Source of the DNA: Ruminococcus sp. UBA6407
GTDB taxonomy: Bacteria > Bacillota > Clostridia > Oscillospirales > Ruminococcaceae
Reading direction: 5' to 3'
DNA length: 45,645 nucleotides
Assembly (NCBI GenBank): GCA_002438605.1
Contig: DJPR01000024.1
Location: 101,388 to 147,032 of the forward strand
Each line of letters begins with the position of its first letter. Position 1 is the stretch's first letter. Of this stretch, positions 26,735 to 34,516 are shown piece after piece. The position numbers and the translations under genes are program-made. Under the pieces are notes generated by a model that worked only from the letters and a program-made list of their open reading frames with translations, made no database searches and was not told the origin of the DNA.

Positions 26735-27625
26735 TTACTCCTTTACACCGCCAAGTGCTACACCTGCAATAATGAACTTTGAAAGGAAAATATACGCAAT
26801 GATGATAGGAAGAATTGAAAGTGCAATTGTAATGTATACAACACCATAGTCAATCTTATCACTAGCCATAAGTGAAGAAATCATCATTGGAAGTGTTTTC
26901 TTTTTAACATCAACAGAGAGAAGAATCATCTGTGGTGTATAAAGGTTATTCCAGTTAGCAATGAATGCAAAGATAGCTTGTACTGCAATAGCAGGCTTCA
27001 TCATTGGAATAGCAATTTTTACAAATGTGCTGAATTCACCTGAGCCGTCAATTCTTGCAGCTTCAACAATTTCCTGTGGAAATGATGACTTCATGTATGA
27101 ACGCATGAAGAATACTACAGCAGGAGCTGCAACAGCAGGAATTATCAAAGGCCACTTTGTGTTATGAAGACCTAACTTGATCATAAAGTTAAGGAAGCCG
27201 GCACCTGTAACCTGAATCGGAACCATCATTACGATAAGTATAGCTGTATATGAAATTTCTTTAAGCTTAAAATCATATACCTGAATACCATAAGCTGTAA
27301 GTGCAGAGAAAAATACTGTCAATGCACAAGCAGAAATTGTAATAATAGCACTGTTAAGGTAACCATATGCTATATTAACTGAGCTTGCAAAGTTTGGATT
27401 GGTTGTAAGCTGCTTAAAGTTTTCTGCCAAAGCCTTTCCAGGAACGATTGTAAAACCATTCATAATTGCAACAGAATCTCTAGTTGCATTTACAAGAAGA
27501 ATAAGAATAGGAAATAAACAAATTACAGTAAGAATAACCATTAAAAGGAACAATGACCATGATTTAAGCTTAATCTTAAATGAATAATTTGCTTTTGGTT
27601 CATCATAAGTTGATTTCATACTCAT
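26735..27625 (-). CDS. Carbohydrate ABC transporter permease, MalG type
   Basis: 296 aa with six hydrophobic segments. The EAA loop that contacts the ATPase reads EAARIDGSGEFSTFVKIAIP. Ends in ...GVALGGVKE, like CUT1 family MalG proteins. The ATG at 27625 overlaps the upstream permease stop by four bases (ATGA); GGAGG precedes it. Third gene of a binding protein-MalF-MalG operon, with no ATPase gene nearby. Confidence 0.95.
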   Translation of the reverse strand: MSMKSTYDEPKANYSFKIKLKSWSLFLLMVILTVICLFPILILLVNATRDSVAIMNGFTIVPGKALAENFKQLTTNPNFASSVNIAYGYLNSAIITISACALTVFFSALTAYGIQVYDFKLKEISYTAILIVMMVPIQVTGAGFLNFMIKLGLHNTKWPLIIPAVAAPAVVFFMRSYMKSSFPQEIVEAARIDGSGEFSTFVKIAIPMMKPAIAVQAIFAFIANWNNLYTPQMILLSVDVKKKTLPMMISSLMASDKIDYGVVYITIALSILPIIIAYIFLSKFIIAGVALGGVKE

Positions 27626-28686
27626 ATACTAAGACCTCCAAACTGCTTATTTTTAGCCTTAGCCTGCTTTACGAGCATTCTGCGCTGCTTTCTCTTAGCT
27701 GCTTCATCTTTATCTCTATTAAATGCAAAGGTAATTGAACCAAGAATAATAGTAACAAAGAAAAGAAGAACTGACGCAGCACCGGCATAACCGAACTGAT
27801 AACCATTCTTGTTTTTATACTTCTGAAGAATATAAACAGCAATAGTTCTGATATCATCCCTAACCTCAGTACCATTATGGAAGAGGAATGGAATATCAAA
27901 CATCTGTAATCCACCAATCATTGAAGTAACAACAGTGTAGACCATAATAGGACTCAGAAGAGGAAGAGTAATTCTCCAAAATGTCTGAGAACTGCTTGCA
28001 CCATCTATGTCAGCAGCTTCAAAAAGTGAGGGACTGATACCCATAATACCTGACATAAGCATAATCATTGTATTACCAAACCACATCCAGGTTTGAATAA
28101 ACATGACAACACCTCTTGCCTTTGTAGTATTGATAAAGTCAACACTCTCAAAGCCCATTCCATTCAAAATCTGATTAACTGTACCCTTCTGTGCACAAAG
28201 AGCAAGGAAGAGAACAGAAACTGATGCAGCTGTTATAATATTAGGCATATACATAACAACCTTAAAGAAGCCTTTACCCATGATCTTGAGTTTAGCATCT
28301 GTAAACCAAACAGCAAGAGATAAAGACAAGATAATCTGTGGAATAAAGTTGCCTATCCACAAAATCAAAGTATTACCAAAAGCTTTAAAAAACTGTTCAT
28401 GCTGAACAGTAGCAGCATCAAATTCATCCTTGCCGCCGAAAAGTAAAGCCTTAAAATTGTCTAAACCAACAAATGCATCATTATGTGTTTCATTGATTAA
28501 ATCCTGACCTGTCATAATATCCTTACCAATAACTCTATTACCGTTACCATAAAAGCTCAGAATAAAAGTGTTGATCAAAGGCCAGAGCTGAAAAATAGCA
28601 TAAACGAGGAAAAATGGCAAAATAAACAGGTATCCATATTTAGCATAGCTGATTGACTTAATTCTTTTTTGTGCAGCTGACGCCAT
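27622..28686 (-). CDS. Carbohydrate ABC transporter permease, MalF type
   Basis: 354 aa with about six membrane segments and a larger extracytoplasmic loop after the first segment, as in CUT1 MalF-like permeases. The EAA motif is EAADIDGASSSQTFWRITLP. Start placed at ATG 28686 (MASAAQKRIKS) with GAGAGGGTG upstream; a longer frame to 28725 runs into an intercistronic hairpin and has no RBS. The basic C-terminal tail is KRKQRRMLVKQAKAKNK. Confidence 0.94.
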   Translation of the reverse strand: MASAAQKRIKSISYAKYGYLFILPFFLVYAIFQLWPLINTFILSFYGNGNRVIGKDIMTGQDLINETHNDAFVGLDNFKALLFGGKDEFDAATVQHEQFFKAFGNTLILWIGNFIPQIILSLSLAVWFTDAKLKIMGKGFFKVVMYMPNIITAASVSVLFLALCAQKGTVNQILNGMGFESVDFINTTKARGVVMFIQTWMWFGNTMIMLMSGIMGISPSLFEAADIDGASSSQTFWRITLPLLSPIMVYTVVTSMIGGLQMFDIPFLFHNGTEVRDDIRTIAVYILQKYKNKNGYQFGYAGAASVLLFFVTIILGSITFAFNRDKDEAAKRKQRRMLVKQAKAKNKQFGGLSI

Positions 28687-28724
28687 AAAACACACCCTCT
28701 CAATTTGTTTGATATAAATATACA

Positions 28725-28751
28725 CCTACGGAACGCAAAGCATTCCGTAGG
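28725..28751 (-). promoter_or_regulatory. Intercistronic hairpin between binding protein and permease genes
   Basis: CCTACGGAA (28725-28733) pairs perfectly with TTCCGTAGG (28743-28751); there is no T-run on the minus strand. Its position fits an mRNA-stabilising hairpin that keeps the binding-protein message more abundant than the permease part, as at malE-malF. Confidence 0.55.
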
Positions 28752-28787
28752 CAATTAATTTGACAATTAATTTTCGTATATTACTAA

Positions 28788-30266
28788 TTATTCAACGTTG
28801 AGAGAATCGATTTCACCCTTAACAGCCTTCTTGAATGCTGTCATTGTGTCATCCCATGACTTTCCACCTACAACATAGTCGTTCTTAACTGTATCCATGA
28901 ACTTAGCCTTGATTGTAGCATCATAAGGTGTGATAAGACCCTTAAGGTCTACACCCTTAACTGATTCATCAAGAACTTCAAAGTAGTTCTGACCCTGGAG
29001 GTTATCAAGAACTAATGTATCCTTGTATACTGATGTATCAGCAGCAGCTTCCTTAATGATTTCAGCCATTACAGTTGTGTTGTTGCAGTATTCAGGCTTG
29101 CTGAGAGCGTATTCCTTGATCTGAGCATCATCAACAGTAAATGTCTTGATAAAGCTCTGGCACTCTTCTGCGTTATCAGTGTCAGGGCTAACAACCATCC
29201 ATGTACCGCCCCAGAAGTATTCCTGTGGGCCTACACAAACATTCCACTTACCATATGTAGCACCGCCTTTACCGCCAGCAGCACCAACGAGGATTGTATC
29301 ACCAAAGCCCCATGTTGATACGAAGTAACCCATTACTTCATCAGTCTGACCCATTGGCTTCCATTCATTGCCCCACTGATCATACTGTGTAACACCGCCC
29401 ATATCCCAGAGCTTCTTAGCAAGATCAGCAAATTCCTTGCATGAATCATCAATTACGAGTGTGTTGTTCTGTACCCAAGCACTTGTTCTACCAGCAGCAA
29501 ATACCTGCCAGAGACCGCCGAGTGTATCACAGAGAGCTGTCTTTCCGTCTGTAGCATCTGCAACAGTCTGAGCAGCATCTACAAAACCATCCCATGTACC
29601 GATCTTAGCCTGCATTTCTTCAGGTGTCTTAACATCAAGGTACTTTTCAGCAAGGTCTGTTCTGTAAGCAAAACCGCCAGCAGCAGCCTGCCATGAAGCA
29701 CCCTTACGAACACCGTTGAGGTCCTTACCGATTTCGTCTGTATATGCATACATTTCAGCAAAGTTAGCATCTGTAAAGCCGAGCTTGTCAAGAGCAACTG
29801 TCTTTGTATCATCATTTACGAACTGGAGAGCCCAGTCAGCTTCAACGAAGAAGAGGTCGATATCATCGCCTGCATTAAACATGTTGTTGTACTTTTCAGC
29901 AGCTTCACCGCCGGCACAGCTCATGTTGTTGAACTTAGCCTTCTTGCCTGAAACTGATTCCCACTGCTTGATAAGAGCTTCAGCATCGTCAGCGTTCCAT
30001 GATGAAACTGTGAATGTGTCTCCGCCTGTCTTAAGGCTGCTGTCGATTGCACCAACTTCTTCTGACTTAGCACTTGGATCAGCAGTTGAATCATCATCTG
30101 ATGACTCTGCGTCTGATGACTCAGCATCTGAAGATTCAGCAGCTGAAGATTCTGCCTTTGATGATTCAGCCTTTGATGACTCCTTACCGTTATCACAGCT
30201 AGCGAAAGCTGTTGTAGCCATAGCAAGAGTAGCAACTAATGCCAATGTTCTTTTAAGTTTGTTCAT
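28788..30266 (-). CDS. Sugar ABC transporter substrate-binding lipoprotein
   Basis: 492 aa. Signal peptide with lipobox Cys24 (AFASC). A low-complexity Ser/Ala/Glu/Asp linker (about residues 28-68) of repeated ESS units tethers the domain to the membrane. The mature part is a family 1 solute-binding protein with features such as TWGFGDTILVGAAGG and a Trp/Tyr-rich region likely to stack on sugar rings. Specificity cannot be read. First gene of the operon, behind a promoter about 370 bases upstream; RBS AAGGAGG. Confidence 0.93.
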   Translation of the reverse strand: MNKLKRTLALVATLAMATTAFASCDNGKESSKAESSKAESSAAESSDAESSDAESSDDDSTADPSAKSEEVGAIDSSLKTGGDTFTVSSWNADDAEALIKQWESVSGKKAKFNNMSCAGGEAAEKYNNMFNAGDDIDLFFVEADWALQFVNDDTKTVALDKLGFTDANFAEMYAYTDEIGKDLNGVRKGASWQAAAGGFAYRTDLAEKYLDVKTPEEMQAKIGTWDGFVDAAQTVADATDGKTALCDTLGGLWQVFAAGRTSAWVQNNTLVIDDSCKEFADLAKKLWDMGGVTQYDQWGNEWKPMGQTDEVMGYFVSTWGFGDTILVGAAGGKGGATYGKWNVCVGPQEYFWGGTWMVVSPDTDNAEECQSFIKTFTVDDAQIKEYALSKPEYCNNTTVMAEIIKEAAADTSVYKDTLVLDNLQGQNYFEVLDESVKGVDLKGLITPYDATIKAKFMDTVKNDYVVGGKSWDDTMTAFKKAVKGEIDSLNVE

Positions 30267-30631
30267 TTGAAATTTCCTCCTTAAATATATATTATATTAA
30301 AATTAATATAATATGTTTGATATAAAAATCAAAAATTCATGTCTTTCCATGATGTCAAGCAACTTTGAGAATCCTGTTCACCTTTAGTTTATATGTGAAT
30401 GTACTCTCATATAAATTAATCAGCTTTGAATCATTTTACAATAATCCTTCAAAAAACTCAAAGCTTACATCATACTTTACAAACCAAAACCCACTATATC
30501 AGCTGCAAAGCAATCAGTAAATTTATTACACAGACGAATAAAGCAGTCTGATGTAACCATAATAAAAATAAAACAAGTATGATAAAAAATGTCATTAATA
30601 TTCAACAATAATCACTTGTTTTAGCATCATT
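30267..30631 (-). promoter_or_regulatory. Long AT-rich 5' leader of the sugar transporter operon
   Basis: About 360 bases separate the promoter from the binding-protein start. I find no ORF and no riboswitch class I can name. An A/T-rich dyad near 30285-30312 could be a second promoter or operator. The remainder to 30826 is also non-coding. Confidence 0.4.
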
Positions 30632-30660
30632 AATATACCTTATTTTTTTATCAAAGTCAA
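30632..30660 (-). promoter_or_regulatory. Sigma-A promoter for the sugar transporter operon
   Basis: Minus strand TTGACT (30655-30660), 17 bases, TATATT (30632-30637). Confidence 0.6.
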
Positions 30661-30826
30661 TGCTTTGTATCATTCTTTAATCTTTTTTAGTCTTTCTGCA
30701 CATTTCTCAAGATGTTTTTTTGTCAATTTTCACAAAATAATTATGAAGATTTATAAATAGTTACAAAACGGTTAAAATAAGACACAATGACTGATTTTAA
30801 TATCAATTAGCAAAATTTAGTTATGC

Positions 30827-31648
30827 TTATTCAACAATTTCCAAATACTCCACATATTTCGCAGCAAGCGTTCTTGAAATACCATCTGTTAAATAAATTT
30901 CATAAACATGTGAAAATTCACCGATACTCTCTCTTAGTGATAATATTTTTTCTGCATTCTCTTCAGTCATTTCCGGAATTGTCAGCAATTCATCTTTTGT
31001 CACTTTATTTAAATCGTATTTCGTAAAAATGTACGCAGTCGCTTCTTCCGCTGCTTCTGTTTCATAAACCTCAGATTCTTCCGTTAAGTCAATGTCAGTC
31101 AATTCTTCAGCGTCAGCATCATCAGTATCTTCTTCACTTTCATCACTATTCGAATACACAGGATTATCTACATATATATTTTTAGATATAACTTCAAATT
31201 TACTTTGACCTATACCATTTACCAACATAATTTCCTCAATATTCTTAAATTCGCCATTCATTTCTCTGTACTGGATAATTCTTTCAGAAAGAGCTTCACC
31301 AATTCCGTCCAGCATCATTAACTCCGCTTTGTTTGCAGTGTTTATATTTATAGGAAATTCAATTACTGCATCTGTTGGTTTTGTAGGTTTTTCAGTCGTT
31401 ACAATTTCTTTTTTATAAGCAGTAGTCTCTTTTGCTTTTTCATTTGAAGTGTTAATTATCGTACTTGTAATTACTTCTGTTTTACTATTATATATATTGA
31501 TTTCAAAATCACTTTCCTTTTCATAAAGCAATATGTACATTATAATAGAAACAATTACTATCAATCCTATTGATATGATAACCAAGCCTTTTTTATTCAA
31601 TTCATCACTTCTTTTCCGCAAATCATTTAAAGCAAAGCCTGTCTGCAT
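30827..31648 (-). CDS. ComEA-like protein with two helix-hairpin-helix domains
   Basis: 273 aa. One membrane segment (about 21-42), then a linker and HhH domain 1 (about 100-160: ININTANKAELMMLDGIGEA ... NGIGQSK) of the ComEA type that binds DNA at the membrane. An acidic linker (167-203) leads to HhH domain 2 (about 211-270), in which the first GIG turn is replaced (PEMTEENA) and the second is DGIS. So domain 2 is degenerate. Known ComEA proteins have a single HhH domain and the DNA uptake role; here a role in DNA or RNA binding at the surface is inferred. The start is uncertain: no clear RBS precedes the ATG at 31648, and TTG codons at about 31618 or 31594 are alternatives. Confidence 0.78.
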   Translation of the reverse strand: MQTGFALNDLRKRSDELNKKGLVIISIGLIVIVSIIMYILLYEKESDFEINIYNSKTEVITSTIINTSNEKAKETTAYKKEIVTTEKPTKPTDAVIEFPININTANKAELMMLDGIGEALSERIIQYREMNGEFKNIEEIMLVNGIGQSKFEVISKNIYVDNPVYSNSDESEEDTDDADAEELTDIDLTEESEVYETEAAEEATAYIFTKYDLNKVTKDELLTIPEMTEENAEKILSLRESIGEFSHVYEIYLTDGISRTLAAKYVEYLEIVE

Positions 31649-31672
31649 AAAAAATAAATGAAAAAATACAAT

Positions 31673-31699
31673 AAAAAACCGTTACTTATTAAGTAACGG
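31673..31699 (-). terminator. Terminator of the tRNA-Ser gene
   Basis: CCGTTACTT (31679-31687) pairs with AAGTAACGG (31691-31699); the minus strand continues in T6 (31673-31678). Confidence 0.88.
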
Positions 31700-31701
31700 A
31701 A

Positions 31702-31790
<89 letters not shown>

Positions 31791-31967
31791 ATTATCAACA
31801 CTAATTCAGTCATTTTTTCATAACTTAAATCAGCTTTTAAATTATATCATGATTAAATAAAAATGTCAATATTTTTTATTCCAAAAACGCAACAAAAAAC
31901 TATCAACATTTTTGTTGACTATTACCATATCAATTTAAGCAAGTAACCTTTCGCCTATAAACACCAT

Positions 31968-32009
31968 AAACCTGTAACAATAAAGAAAACTCCTTATTGT
32001 TACAGGTTT
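31968..32009. terminator. Long perfect hairpin after the secreted repeat protein gene
   Basis: AAACCTGTAACAATAA (31968-31983) pairs with TTATTGTTACAGGTTT (31994-32009), 16 bp. T-runs are short on both strands (TTT/TTTT), so it may terminate the 32040 gene weakly or shield the RNA 3' end. Confidence 0.6.
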
Positions 32010-32039
32010 TAAGACAAAACAAACTATGAGAACAGGTTT

Positions 32040-33233
32040 TTAATAATTATTCAATACATATTTTGAAACCAGTTCCGTTTCCATTTCTTGTGCAGCTTCA
32101 TTATTATACTTTTTTCTTGCATCAATCATTGAAAAAACATCAAGAACTTCATTTTCATCAGATTCAGTATCCTTTTCCCAAACTGTGCCAAATGTTATTG
32201 ACTGCCCTGACAAAAGTGCGGGTACAGTAAAAATATCACCAGGCTGATACGTTTCATTTTTATATGTCCAACCTGCAAATTTATATCCCGAGTATCTGAA
32301 ACTGCATTCAGGCATAACAAGCTCTGAATTGTACTCAGCTTTTATAGGATACTTCTGCTTCATATCATTACTTGAGTAAAAAGTAAGAGAATATACAGCA
32401 GGAGTCCAGACTGCTGTAAAATGCACCTCTGATGACGGCATCTCAAACTGGGAAACAGGCGGATACACCTTATTGTCATAATCACAAAGCCAGCCTGTAA
32501 TTGTATAGCCTGAACGTGAAAGTCTTGATGCATTTGCAACATCAAATACACTTGTTTCCATTCTGTTAAACACTACGGATTTTGCACCATTTATATTATC
32601 AACATCACCCGCTTCATAATATACATCAAACATTTCATACCACTTTGGATAAAGTTCAACATCATGTGAAGGCATAATTATTTTATCTGACGAAGTAAAC
32701 GTATGTGTTCCGTCTGTCCAGCCAATCTGAGTAAAACCCTCTCTAAGGCATCTGTTATTGGATATTCTTACAGGGTAATTAGCATTTTTCTTTGTTGCAA
32801 CAATTTTATCTACTGAAGGATAACCCTCAGTATTATAGTTGACCTTATAGACTCCCATATCCTCGTCATCAGCCAAAACAGGCTGTAAAACAACGTTTTC
32901 ATCAGGCATAACAAATACATCACCGGGTTCAAACATCACAACATTGTCATATGTCCAGCCCGTAAAATCATATCCCTCTTTTTCAAGTGCATAGGAACTT
33001 AGTATAACTGTTTTTCCGCCCTTAGCCGTTAAAGGCGGAAATGCTTCTTCTGAACTTATCGGTTCATCGTCAATGACAATGTCCAGTCCATCCAGATTAT
33101 AAGTTAAAGTATAGAGTTCGTCCTCCGGAGCTTCACTTTTTTCAGCCAAAACAGCTGTTGATTGCAGTGAAGCAAGTGTTATTGCTGCTGTGAGCATAAC
33201 TGCTGCACATTTTTCCATTAAACTTCTTTTCAT
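32040..33233 (-). CDS. Secreted protein with four InlB/Flg_new-type beta-grasp repeats
   Basis: 397 aa. Signal peptide of about 30 residues (ending near AVLAEK). Four tandem units of about 70-80 residues follow, each with the Listeria-Bacteroides repeat pattern of a Tyr-rich strand, GY.F.GW and a final W or V after MP (DFTGWTYD ... VMPDE; TQIGWTDG ... IMPSH; TITGWLCD ... EMPSS; KFAGWTYK ... TVP). There is no LPXTG, SLH or dockerin anchor, so it is either released or held by another partner. The role is unknown; such repeats occur in adhesins. RBS GGGAGG. Confidence 0.85.
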   Translation of the reverse strand: MKRSLMEKCAAVMLTAAITLASLQSTAVLAEKSEAPEDELYTLTYNLDGLDIVIDDEPISSEEAFPPLTAKGGKTVILSSYALEKEGYDFTGWTYDNVVMFEPGDVFVMPDENVVLQPVLADDEDMGVYKVNYNTEGYPSVDKIVATKKNANYPVRISNNRCLREGFTQIGWTDGTHTFTSSDKIIMPSHDVELYPKWYEMFDVYYEAGDVDNINGAKSVVFNRMETSVFDVANASRLSRSGYTITGWLCDYDNKVYPPVSQFEMPSSEVHFTAVWTPAVYSLTFYSSNDMKQKYPIKAEYNSELVMPECSFRYSGYKFAGWTYKNETYQPGDIFTVPALLSGQSITFGTVWEKDTESDENEVLDVFSMIDARKKYNNEAAQEMETELVSKYVLNNY

Positions 33234-33288
33234 TTTTTCCTCCCATTAAAAACTGTATCACACAAGATATATGTAAACATTATGCTGA

Positions 33289-33471
33289 TTATTTAAAGCT
33301 GTTCGTTTTTTCATTATAAAAGTAACCGATATCATTTAATTTACCATTAATTTCACTTTCTGAAATACTGTGTGCCTTGCAGAATTCCTGAAAGCTTGAA
33401 AAGTTATCTCTTAATTCTGTATTAACAAAACTAAGTAAAATCATTGGGTCTTTCGGCAGCGAACTATACAT
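33289..33471 (-). CDS. DUF4250 family small protein
   Basis: 60 aa. Matches the DUF4250 pattern: LPKDPMILLSFVNTELRD at the start, NDIGYFYNEKTNSF at the end. These are widespread in Clostridia and of unknown function. RBS AAGGAG ten bases before the ATG. Confidence 0.85.
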   Translation of the reverse strand: MYSSLPKDPMILLSFVNTELRDNFSSFQEFCKAHSISESEINGKLNDIGYFYNEKTNSFK

Positions 33472-33815
33472 AAAAATGCTCCTTAATCAGTAATTAATAT
33501 ATTTTTGTAATTTCAATATACATTATATACTGAACTTTGTCAATCAATAATTGAATATTTATAAAATTAATTTTTTGTAATATTATTAACATTAATTACT
33601 ATTAATGTTATGCAAAGTAGAAATAACAATATGTAGTTTTTGATATACCATGCAGGTAAAAATATTTAAAATACTGTTTTTTATTGTTATAATTAACAGA
33701 TTATTCCATGAATATTACTCATTTATTGACCTTTCAGAGCTTTCATTGTACAAAAGCACTAAATTTGTCGATTTGTATTAGTGCATTTTTAGGAATGGAA
33801 TTTTAATCATCATTA

Positions 33816-33824
33816 TGATATAAT
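33816..33824 (+). promoter_or_regulatory. Extended -10 promoter for the hydrogenase operon
   Basis: TGATATAAT with the TATAAT hexamer at 33819-33824; no clear -35. The 330 bases between 33472 and 33815 show no gene. Confidence 0.55.
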
Positions 33825-33830
33825 TGTAAA

Positions 33831-33961
33831 AGTATATGGATGTCCGAGAAATTGTCATGCTATTCAATTTCTTACATTATAAAAATCTGTCCGAACGGGA
33901 TTATCCTGCCTAAGCTTCTATATGGACAGGTTTATACATATTTATGTAGTATATCCATACT
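33831..33961 (+). promoter_or_regulatory. Structured leader RNA of the hydCBA operon
   Basis: Outer arms AGTATATGGAT (33831-33841) and ATCCATACT (33953-33961) enclose three hairpins: AGAAATTG/CAATTTCT (33847-33854/33865-33872), CTGTCC/GGACAG (33887-33892/33924-33929) and TACAT/ATGTA (33935-33948). It ends nine bases before the GGAGG of the first gene. A multi-helix junction with closing stem fits a cis-regulatory RNA; it matches no class I can name. Confidence 0.45.
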
Positions 33962-33983
33962 AAAAATCAAGGAGGTTCATTCA

Positions 33984-34481
33984 ATGGGTTCAGCAAAAGC
34001 TAAGGTACCTTTCAGCGGTACTCCTGAACAGGAGGCACAGCTTCTTAAGGTCATTGCGGAAAAAAAAGGTGAAAAAGGCGCTTTAATGCCAATTCTCCAG
34101 AAGGCACAGGAAATCTACGGTTATCTTCCAATTGAGGTTCAAACTATTATTTCAAATGAAACAGGTATCCCTCTTGAAAAGATTTACGGCGTAGTTACAT
34201 TCTATGCTCAATTCTCTCTTAATCCAAAGGGAAAATATAAAATCTCAGTCTGTCTTGGTACAGCCTGCTATGTTAAAGGTTCAGGAGATATTTACAATAA
34301 GCTCCAGGAAAAGCTTGGTATTGCAGGCGGAGAATGTACTCCGGACGGTAAGTTCTCTCTTGAGGCATGTCGCTGTATCGGTGCATGCGGACTTGCTCCT
34401 GTATTGACAGTAAACGAGGATGTTTACGGACGTCTTACTGCTGATGACGTAGACTCTGTTCTCGCTAAATATGCAGACTAG
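33984..34481 (+). CDS. hydC: NADH-linked hydrogenase subunit, NuoE-like [2Fe-2S] (HydC)
   Basis: 165 aa from ATG 33984, behind AAGGAGG; the frame extends further upstream but through the leader. Thioredoxin-like [2Fe-2S] domain: N-terminal helical part EQEAQLLKVIAEKKGEKGAL, and cysteines in CLGTACYVKG and CRCIGACG. With hydB and hydA it forms the electron-bifurcating hydrogenase that oxidises NADH plus reduced ferredoxin to make H2. First gene of hydCBA; gap of 35 bases to hydB. Confidence 0.95.
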   Translation: MGSAKAKVPFSGTPEQEAQLLKVIAEKKGEKGALMPILQKAQEIYGYLPIEVQTIISNETGIPLEKIYGVVTFYAQFSLNPKGKYKISVCLGTACYVKGSGDIYNKLQEKLGIAGGECTPDGKFSLEACRCIGACGLAPVLTVNEDVYGRLTADDVDSVLAKYAD

Positions 34482-34516
34482 TTTCAATTAATTACTATCA
34501 AATAGGAGGAAAAAAT

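Noticed and set aside
29716..30270. 184-codon open frame opposite the sugar-binding lipoprotein gene
   Set aside because: Antisense shadow of a repetitive Ser/Ala/Asp coding stretch; no ribosome binding site, and its sequence mirrors the sense repeats.
33765..33771. TGTCGAT upstream of the hydrogenase operon as a 0A box
   Set aside because: One mismatch, single copy and poor placement relative to the promoter.
33837..33928. Two AYGGAY sequences (33837-33842 and 33923-33928) in the hydrogenase leader, as in the twoAYGGAY RNA motif
   Set aside because: Both lie in or next to stems in the fold I see, not in terminal loops, so I do not assign that class.
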